The position numbers and the translations under genes are program-made. DNA of 7,862 bases from the NCBI GenBank assembly GCA_946415795.1, contig CAMKTW010000072.1, positions 1 through 7,862 on the forward strand. The letters run 5' to 3'. The notes beneath the pieces were generated by a model that did not search any database, was not told the origin of the DNA, and saw only the letters and a program-made list of their open reading frames with translations. Origin of the DNA: an uncultured Bacteroidales bacterium. GTDB lineage: Bacteria; Bacteroidota; Bacteroidia; Bacteroidales; UBA932. Within the stretch, counting starts at the first letter, position 1. Each line of letters begins with the position of its first letter. This document shows positions 1-5,214 of the stretch, piece after piece.

Positions 1-704
1 TGCTCTCGCTGATGCGCAAGCACAACGTGCCCAACATCGTGTTCAGCTCTTCTGCAACGGTATATGGCCAGGCCGACGTACTGCCGGTCACCGAGCGCTC
101 GCCCCGCAAGGAAGCCACTTCGCCTTACGGCAGCACCAAACAGATGTGCGAGGATATCCTTCACAGTTGTGCGATAGCCTACCCCAAAATCAATGTGATA
201 GCCCTCCGCTACTTCAACCCCATAGGAGCGCATCCTTCCGCACTGATAGGTGAACTGCCGCGCGGGGTGCCCAACAACCTGATTCCGTTCGTAACCCAGA
301 CCGCCGCCGGCATCCGCGAATGTCTCAGCATATTCGGCAACGACTACAGCACTCCCGACGGTACCTGCATCCGTGATTATATCGATGTCACTGACTTGGC
401 AAAAGCTCACGTGTGCGCCGTTAACCGTATGATCGAGGGCACCGGCCACTCCAACTACGAAGTGTTCAACGTCGGCACAGGCCGCGGCGTCTCTACGCTC
501 GAAGTGGTGCAGACTTTTGAAAAGGTAAACAACCTCAAACTCAACTGGAAGTTCGCCGACAGGCGCGAAGGCGACATCGAGTCTGTATGGGCAGACACCA
601 CTTACGCCAACGAAGAACTTGGCTGGAGGGCAATTATGCCTCTGGACGAGACTCTGCGCAATGCCTGGAAGTGGCAGCAGTACATCGATTCCAAGAAGAA
701 GTAA
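1..704 (+). CDS. galE: UDP-glucose 4-epimerase, 3' part
   Basis: This is the C-terminal part of a GalE-type short-chain dehydrogenase/reductase, which interconverts UDP-glucose and UDP-galactose with bound NAD in the cytoplasm (Leloir pathway and sugar-nucleotide supply for surface glycans). The reading frame is open to the left edge (Leu-Ser-Leu precedes the Met at 12), so that Met is internal. Numbering from it, the segment SSSATVYG at 12-19 carries the catalytic Ser, and YGSTK at 39-43 is the YxxxK dyad, equivalent to Tyr149/Lys153 of the E. coli enzyme. RYFNPIGA (67-73), GNDYSTPDGTCIRDYIDV (109-126) and REGDIESVWAD (185-195) are GalE hallmarks. By alignment with E. coli GalE, about 110 N-terminal residues, including the Rossmann glycine motif, lie outside the window. 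The C-terminus is complete, ending in a Lys-rich tail. The gene is convergent with the operon to its right and ends just before a shared terminator. A related UDP-sugar epimerase is the only realistic alternative. Confidence 0.95.
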   Translation, partial: LSLMRKHNVPNIVFSSSATVYGQADVLPVTERSPRKEATSPYGSTKQMCEDILHSCAIAYPKINVIALRYFNPIGAHPSALIGELPRGVPNNLIPFVTQTAAGIRECLSIFGNDYSTPDGTCIRDYIDVTDLAKAHVCAVNRMIEGTGHSNYEVFNVGTGRGVSTLEVVQTFEKVNNLKLNWKFADRREGDIESVWADTTYANEELGWRAIMPLDETLRNAWKWQQYIDSKKK

Positions 705-716
705 TCAAATCCCTCT

Positions 717-825
717 AAAAAAGACCTTCGCATTAAGCATAGAAATAGTTCGCGCAGGGAACAGGAGTTCTATGTTCTCCCTGGCACGGAGCGAAGTTAT
801 TTCGAAGCTGGCGAAGGTCTTTTTA
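717..825. terminator. Long bidirectional intrinsic terminator / interrupted palindrome
   Basis: A perfect 14-bp inverted repeat pairs 718-731 with 811-824 (GACCTTCGC / GCGAAGGTC plus A-tract/T-tract). On the plus strand it ends in TCTTTTT, and on the minus strand in TCTTTTTT, so it can terminate both galE and the convergent operon. The interior also folds. Positions 742-753 pair with 791-803 (12 pairs, including one G.T, with one bulged base), and 755-760 pair with 778-783 (CAGGGA/TCCCTG). Positions 736-738 can pair with 807-809. The whole 107-nt element is thus a near-continuous, bulged hairpin, much longer than a simple terminator. The stop codon of the NamZ-type gene (825-823) overlaps the outer foot of the stem. 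No promoter or extra gene is seen in the 118-nt space between the two coding regions. Confidence 0.85.
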
Positions 826-2262
826 GTACCTGTAATACTTCCGGGCCAGTTCCAGATATGCTTCGCGGTCTTTGTTCCAGAAGTCCAGCATATCCTCAAC
901 ACGGTAGCGCTTTGCAAATAGCCTCAGGGCAGTGTCTCCACCCATCACTTTGCCCAGCATGGAGCTTTTCTGGTCATCCTCAATTTTGGGGCTGCGGCCC
1001 GGGTACATAGCGTGCAACTCCTGCATCACATAGAACTGCAGCAGAGCGGTGGGAGCAATGCTATAATCTGTGAAATAGAACTGCACCCCCTTGAGCAACT
1101 TGCCGGCGGCACCGCCGTAGAATGGCTTGTAATAGACGGGACGGAAACGGACTCCAGGGAGTTCCAGGCCGTTGAGCCGGGAGGCAAGCTCTTCAGGCTT
1201 AATAATCCACTCTGCGCCAAACATTTCAAAGGGAAGAGTATATCCCACCCCGATATTGAGGCTGCTGCCCATCTCGCCAGCTATGCCTGAACAGGGATAT
1301 GCCTGGGCAGAGGATGCCTGCGGGATATGCGGAGAGGGCATCACCCACGGCAGGCCGGTCTGCTGGAACAGCATGTCGCGCCTCCAGCCTTCCATCTCTA
1401 TCACCTTCAATTTGCACTTCAAAGGCTTCTCGTTACCCTTCTGACCGCGGTTCATCCCCTCTTCGTTTATCATAGTGGCCAGTTCGCCCACGGTAAGGCC
1501 GTAAACGTACGGAATCTTGTACATCCCAACAAAAGAGAAGAACCCGTCCTCTACCAGCGGACCGTCTGTCTGAAGGCCGCCCAGCGGATTAGGGCGGTCC
1601 AGCACCATCACCTCGACGCCAGCCTCGGCGCAGGCACTCATCACCAAGCCCAGCGTGCTGATAAAAGTATATGAACGGCAGCCGTTGTCCTGGATGTCAT
1701 ACACCATCACATCAATGCCTTTGAGCATCTCCCTGGTTGGCTTACGGATCGCACCGTAAAGAGAATAGACCGGCAGGCCGGTAGCGGGGTCCTTGGGCTC
1801 ACTGCCCACCTTGTCGCCGGCGTGTTCGCTGCCGCGCACTCCGTGCTCCGGGCCATAGAGCGCCACAAGTTTCACGCCGGGGACTTTCGCCAGGATGTCG
1901 ATGGTGCTCACCAGATTGCGATCCACGCCGCTGGGGTTGGTCACAAGGCCTACCCTCTTCCCTTTCAACGGAGCGAAGTTCTGCTCCACGAGCACCTCGA
2001 GGCCGGTTTTGACTGGAACCGAAACCGCTTTGTCCTGGAGGATATCGCCTTGAGTATCAGTGTTTTGTTCAAACCAGCCCTCATCATCCGGGATAGTGTT
2101 AGTTTGCACATTTCTCTGAGTATCAACCCGTTGTGCTCCAGCGGTGCTTTCGACTACTTCCGCTCCCGAAACTACAGCGGCTTCTGCTACGTTTGCGTTC
2201 CCGCCGCGTACCCCGCAACCGGCAAAGACCGTCAGGGCAAATAATACCAGCAGTCGTTTCAT
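823..2262 (-). CDS. namZ: NamZ-type exo-beta-N-acetylmuramidase (DUF1343) lipoprotein
   Basis: A 479-residue protein of the DUF1343/NamZ family, whose characterised members release MurNAc from the non-reducing ends of peptidoglycan fragments. Start: the ATG at 2262 gives MKRLLVLFALTVFAGC, a lipoprotein signal peptide with Cys16. The frame stays open upstream to 2358 but would bury this signal behind 32 unlikely residues. Residues 17-85 form a low-complexity Ala/Val/Thr/Gln/Asp linker. The catalytic region follows with family signatures: GLVTNPSG (105-112), GPEHGVRG (137-144, probably contributing the conserved Glu/His), TGLPVYSLYG (161-170), DIQDNGCRSYTF (189-200) and LDRPNPLGG (221-229). The usual segment with TN-SEGRGT is replaced by PHIPQ (311-315) and NIGVGYTLPF (336-345), a divergent subfamily. 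Residues after Cys16 (GVRGG) lack the acidic export signal of surface lipoproteins in Bacteroidetes, so a periplasm-facing anchor is inferred. It starts 1 nt after the permease stop, so the two are probably coupled. Family assignment is firm; exact substrate is inferred. Confidence 0.92.
   Translation of the reverse strand: MKRLLVLFALTVFAGCGVRGGNANVAEAAVVSGAEVVESTAGAQRVDTQRNVQTNTIPDDEGWFEQNTDTQGDILQDKAVSVPVKTGLEVLVEQNFAPLKGKRVGLVTNPSGVDRNLVSTIDILAKVPGVKLVALYGPEHGVRGSEHAGDKVGSEPKDPATGLPVYSLYGAIRKPTREMLKGIDVMVYDIQDNGCRSYTFISTLGLVMSACAEAGVEVMVLDRPNPLGGLQTDGPLVEDGFFSFVGMYKIPYVYGLTVGELATMINEEGMNRGQKGNEKPLKCKLKVIEMEGWRRDMLFQQTGLPWVMPSPHIPQASSAQAYPCSGIAGEMGSSLNIGVGYTLPFEMFGAEWIIKPEELASRLNGLELPGVRFRPVYYKPFYGGAAGKLLKGVQFYFTDYSIAPTALLQFYVMQELHAMYPGRSPKIEDDQKSSMLGKVMGGDTALRLFAKRYRVEDMLDFWNKDREAYLELARKYYRY
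2215..2262 (-). other. Lipoprotein signal peptide and lipobox of the NamZ-type protein
   Basis: Residues 1-16 have two basic residues (Lys2, Arg3), a hydrophobic core (LLVLFALTVF) and the lipobox Phe-Ala-Gly-Cys, with lipidation expected at Cys16. Phe at -3 is less common than Leu but acceptable. This signal decides the start codon at 2262 over upstream in-frame candidates. Confidence 0.8.
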
Positions 2263-2263
2263 A

Positions 2264-3571
2264 TTATTCTGTCTTTGTGCCAAAGTCATCGGGTATCTGC
2301 TTGCGTACAAGCAGGGTGGCAATGATTCCGGGGATGGTGCACAGGCAGGCCCACACAAAGAACATAGTGTAGCCGATATGGTCCGATATCCAGCCGGCGA
2401 CCATACCCGGGAGCATCATTCCCAGCGCCATAAAGGCGGTGCCGATGGCATAATGTGCAGTCTTGTGTTCCCCCTGAGCGATATAAATCAGATACATTGT
2501 GTATGCCGTGAAGCCGAATCCGTAGCCGAACTGCTCCAATGCAACGCAGGTTGACACCAGTGGCACGCTGCTTATCTTGAGCGCCGCCATCAGCACATAC
2601 AGCAGGTCGGGGATATTGATGGCCAGGGCCATAGGAAGGATCCATTTTTTGAAGCCGGAGCGGGAGATGACAATGCCGCTCAGCACGCCGCCCAGCAGCA
2701 GGGCAATCACCCCCAAAGTGCCGTATATGCCACCCACTGCCGCCGTTGAGAGGGCCAGACCGCCCGCCTCGGGCGTATCCAGCATAAACGGCTGTGCAAT
2801 CTTCACCAGCTGGCTCTCGCCAAGACGGTATGTCAACAGGAAGAAGAGCATCAGCCCCAGATGAGGCTTTTTGAAGAAGGTGGCGAAAGTGGTGCCGAAG
2901 TTCTTCCAGATGGTTGCCGCGTTGATGTCGCTGCGGGGGGCGTCGGATGCCGGCTTCGGGAGTATGAAACGATGGTACACGGTAAGCGCCACAAAGATAC
3001 CGGCCAGCAGGTAAAACGCCAGGCTCCACGCCAGCGTGATACGGTTGTCCCCTGCAGACGGGAATAGTTTCCCCTGTTCAATCCAGCCGGCAAACATCAC
3101 CAGCAGACCCTGGCCGAATATCATCGCCACGCGATAGAAGATATTGCGGATTCCCACAAACATACTCTGCTCCTTCTCCTGCAAGCCGTGCATATAGAAG
3201 CCGTCTGCGGCAATATCGTGGGTCGCTGAGGCAAAGGCCAGCAGCCAGAAGAATGCCAACGTCACCTGTACCCAGTGCTCAGTGGGGATGAAGAACGCCA
3301 CCGACGCAAATGCTGCGGCAATCAGTGTCTGCATTGCGTTTACCCACCAGCGCTTGGTCTTGATGAGGTCTATGAAGGGGCTCCAGAGCGGCTTGATGAC
3401 CCACGGCAGATATAGCCAGGAGGTATAAAGGGCTATCTGGGTATTGCTCAGGCCTAGCTTCTTGTACATTATCACGGCGACGGTCATCACCGCCACATAG
3501 GGCAGGCCCTCGGCAAAGTACAGGGTGGGCACCCAGGCCCACGGATTGCGTTTCTTTTCTATGGCGTTCAT
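2264..3571 (-). CDS. ampG: AmpG-like muropeptide permease (MFS transporter)
   Basis: A 435-residue polytopic inner-membrane protein of the major facilitator superfamily, in the AmpG branch. AmpG proteins import GlcNAc-anhydroMurNAc (muro)peptides into the cytoplasm for cell-wall recycling. The N-terminal signature LYFAEGLPY (17-25), the stretch LPWVIKPLWSPFIDLIKTKR (55-74) and SATHDIAADGFYM (115-127) followed by GIRNIFYR (140-147) are typical of this branch. Hydrophobic segments fit about twelve membrane helices. A central hydrophilic loop around 201-235 separates two halves, and the C-terminal half contains EQFGYGFGFTAY (346-357) and the helix pair around 374-425. Length is close to that of short AmpG homologues without extra C-terminal helices. 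The ATG at 3571 overlaps the SpoIID-type stop codon as ATGA, and its own stop lies 1 nt before the NamZ-type start. This context with two peptidoglycan enzymes supports a muropeptide role. Another sugar-type MFS substrate cannot be excluded from sequence alone. Confidence 0.9.
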   Translation of the reverse strand: MNAIEKKRNPWAWVPTLYFAEGLPYVAVMTVAVIMYKKLGLSNTQIALYTSWLYLPWVIKPLWSPFIDLIKTKRWWVNAMQTLIAAAFASVAFFIPTEHWVQVTLAFFWLLAFASATHDIAADGFYMHGLQEKEQSMFVGIRNIFYRVAMIFGQGLLVMFAGWIEQGKLFPSAGDNRITLAWSLAFYLLAGIFVALTVYHRFILPKPASDAPRSDINAATIWKNFGTTFATFFKKPHLGLMLFFLLTYRLGESQLVKIAQPFMLDTPEAGGLALSTAAVGGIYGTLGVIALLLGGVLSGIVISRSGFKKWILPMALAINIPDLLYVLMAALKISSVPLVSTCVALEQFGYGFGFTAYTMYLIYIAQGEHKTAHYAIGTAFMALGMMLPGMVAGWISDHIGYTMFFVWACLCTIPGIIATLLVRKQIPDDFGTKTE

Positions 3572-5214
3572 CTGGAAGATGTATTGTTTTCATTATGCGG
3601 CCGGGGAGACCCGTACAGGAACTTGATCTCTGAGTTGGGATAGTAGTGAGCCAGGATGGTGCGATAGTCGTAGCCGCGCGCTCCCATAGCGGCCGCGCCT
3701 ATCTGGCACAACCCCACCCCGTGGCCCCATCCGGCACCGTGGAGTATGAACTTGGCGGGGGCCCGCCCTTCCGCTTCGAGAAAGCCTTGCTCAGCATCGC
3801 TTTTATTATTTATGCGATGCTCCGCCTCGCAAACTTTCTCTGCGCCGGACCCTGGGCAATACACCTTCTCCACCACGAAGGCCGAGCTATACAAATGGCT
3901 GCGGGAGAGGGTCTTGCGGATTTCCAGCTCCTTGCCTATGATTTTAGTCTTCTTGGTGCCGACGATTTTCAGGCGGCATATGCGGCCGGACACGCCCCGC
4001 TCCACAGGCACCAGGTCCAGAATATCGCCATAATCGTCCCCGGTACGCTCCCGGATTATATCGTGCAGCTCCTGCTGTGAGTACTCCACCCTCCAGCGGT
4101 AAAAATCCTTGGTCTCGCTGTCGTAATCCTTCAGGACCTGCCCCAGCAGGCGCTTGCTGCGAGTGTTGCAAAAGGCGCGGGGACTGGACATTATCCAGCG
4201 GCGGGCCGCCTGTTCGCTGCGCAGGTCAACCGGCATACGGCCGTTTTCCCGGGCCGAAGGGGCAGATATTGAGCCTTCCGCGCCGATGCCGCCGGTTTCG
4301 CACGTTGTGGGACCCGCTGTCAGCAATCCGTCGGGCACACGTTCTCCCGAAGGAAGCACAGATTCGTAGTCCCGGGCATATTTCAGATACGGCACTTCCT
4401 TGTTCTCCCAACAGTACTTGAACTCCTCAAGTACGCCGCCGCAGCATTTGGAGAAACGGGCGTCACACACGCGGCCACCGTACCAGAGCACCTGGCCCCA
4501 GGTTGCCTCGATTACACGTTTTGTCTTGCGCACCATTGCCGGATTGCCCTGAGGAATGCCCTGATAGCGCTGGCAATGGTCGTCGGCGCAAAAGTCAAAC
4601 CATTCGTGGTCCTCGCGGTCCTGCCAGCGGATCAATTCGCCCGGGGTGTCGCACTCCACAGAAGAGTAACCTTCCCGGACTTCGTCACGCTTGTCCAGCT
4701 GGGCCAGCAGCCACGAACGGGATATTACGGCGTGTGCCTTAAGGAACTCCATCCCGGCGCTGGGCGACATCTCCGAGGCTATAACGCACTGCAGGTAATC
4801 CTCTATCCCGACGACGTTAATGGCGATGACCCGCCCTTCGCGGGCAATGAGGCGCAAATCTCCGGGAAAACTCTGGTCCTGATACCTCTGCCAGTGGAAC
4901 CCCTTCCCTATCTGAACGTTTTTAAGCGTAAACAAGGATGGCGCCTGGAGACTATCCTTCTGTGTATCAATTGATTGTCGAATATCGCTCCCCCCTGAAT
5001 AATGGTAGTGATTTTTCGGAAGCAGCTGACTGTCAGCTACTTGCCCGCCAGCAGCGAAATACCACTCCTCGCGGGCGACACCGTCAATGACGACCTTGTC
5101 CTCCCGCCCGGTGGCGACATAATCGCGTCCGAAACAGAACTCGATCTGAGGCGCGGTCAGGATCCCGACGCTTATCGTGCGTTGTTTTCCGCTATGCGTG
5201 CTTCCAGTTCCCAC
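3568..5214 (-). CDS. SpoIID/LytB-domain peptidoglycan-active protein
   Basis: A 548-residue protein with the SpoIID/LytB domain, known in sporulating Firmicutes as a lytic transglycosylase acting on peptide-stripped glycan strands. Family signatures: VVGIEDYLQCVIASEMSP (134-151), with Glu148 matching the catalytic Glu, then LKAHAVISRSW (158-168), and at the C-terminal end HGAGWGHGVGLCQIGAAAMG (492-511). A Cys/His cluster, CADDHC (209-214), C250, CC at 257-258 and C268, may hold zinc or form disulfides. The N-terminus (about 13-130, with FTLKNVQIG at 95-103 and GFHWQRY at 105-111) resembles the extended form I associate with Bacteroidetes. Weakly conserved stretches at about 71-92, 298-330 and 455-485 look like insertions. 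No signal peptide or membrane segment is visible. The start is GTG at 5214: an in-frame stop lies at 5232-5230 and no ATG occurs in the first 140 codons. It overlaps the glycosyltransferase gene by 43 nt and the permease by 4 nt. Function in a non-sporulating organism is inferred as cell-wall turnover. Confidence 0.88.
   Translation of the reverse strand: MGTGSTHSGKQRTISVGILTAPQIEFCFGRDYVATGREDKVVIDGVAREEWYFAAGGQVADSQLLPKNHYHYSGGSDIRQSIDTQKDSLQAPSLFTLKNVQIGKGFHWQRYQDQSFPGDLRLIAREGRVIAINVVGIEDYLQCVIASEMSPSAGMEFLKAHAVISRSWLLAQLDKRDEVREGYSSVECDTPGELIRWQDREDHEWFDFCADDHCQRYQGIPQGNPAMVRKTKRVIEATWGQVLWYGGRVCDARFSKCCGGVLEEFKYCWENKEVPYLKYARDYESVLPSGERVPDGLLTAGPTTCETGGIGAEGSISAPSARENGRMPVDLRSEQAARRWIMSSPRAFCNTRSKRLLGQVLKDYDSETKDFYRWRVEYSQQELHDIIRERTGDDYGDILDLVPVERGVSGRICRLKIVGTKKTKIIGKELEIRKTLSRSHLYSSAFVVEKVYCPGSGAEKVCEAEHRINNKSDAEQGFLEAEGRAPAKFILHGAGWGHGVGLCQIGAAAMGARGYDYRTILAHYYPNSEIKFLYGSPRPHNENNTSSR
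3785..3821. repeat. Short hairpin-forming segment inside the SpoIID-type gene
   Basis: A perfect 8-bp inverted repeat, AGCATCGC at 3793-3800 and GCGATGCT at 3814-3821, flanks a 13-nt AT-rich loop. It overlaps CCTTGCTCAGC (3785-3795), a sequence found with one change in the glycosyltransferase gene (6214-6224). It encodes residues 465-477 in a poorly conserved loop (...NNKSDAEQG...). The AT-rich loop contrasts with the GC-rich surroundings. The repeat is visible; whether it has any function is unknown. Confidence 0.45.
5172..5214 (-). other. 43-nt gene overlap with GTG start of the SpoIID-type gene
   Basis: The GTG at 5214 lies inside the end of the glycosyltransferase gene, which stops with TAA at 5174-5172. 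The only start candidates between the upstream in-frame stop (5232-5230) and the conserved part of the protein are this GTG and non-standard codons. No clear Shine-Dalgarno sequence precedes it. Reinitiation or coupling with the upstream gene is therefore plausible. The true start could be a few codons off. Confidence 0.6.

Noticed and set aside
12..14. ATG at 12 as the start of galE
   Set aside because: The frame is open to the left edge, and this Met lies just before the conserved FSSSATVYG segment, about 110 residues into the family alignment.
705..822. Promoter or small gene in the convergent spacer
   Set aside because: The space is almost fully occupied by the palindrome. Both neighbours end here, so no promoter is needed, and no Bacteroidetes-type -33/-7 pair stands out.
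619..921. Plus-strand open frame spanning the galE end and the convergent spacer
   Set aside because: It overlaps galE in another phase, crosses the terminator palindrome and runs antisense into the NamZ-type gene; no family resemblance.
2263..2358. Upstream extension of the NamZ-type gene to an in-frame start at 2358
   Set aside because: It would overlap the permease gene by 95 nt and hide a good lipoprotein signal peptide that starts exactly at 2262.
2286..3029. 247-codon minus-strand open frame in another phase
   Set aside because: It is contained in the AmpG-like permease gene, and the translation is Arg/Gly/His-rich, with no membrane segments or known motif.
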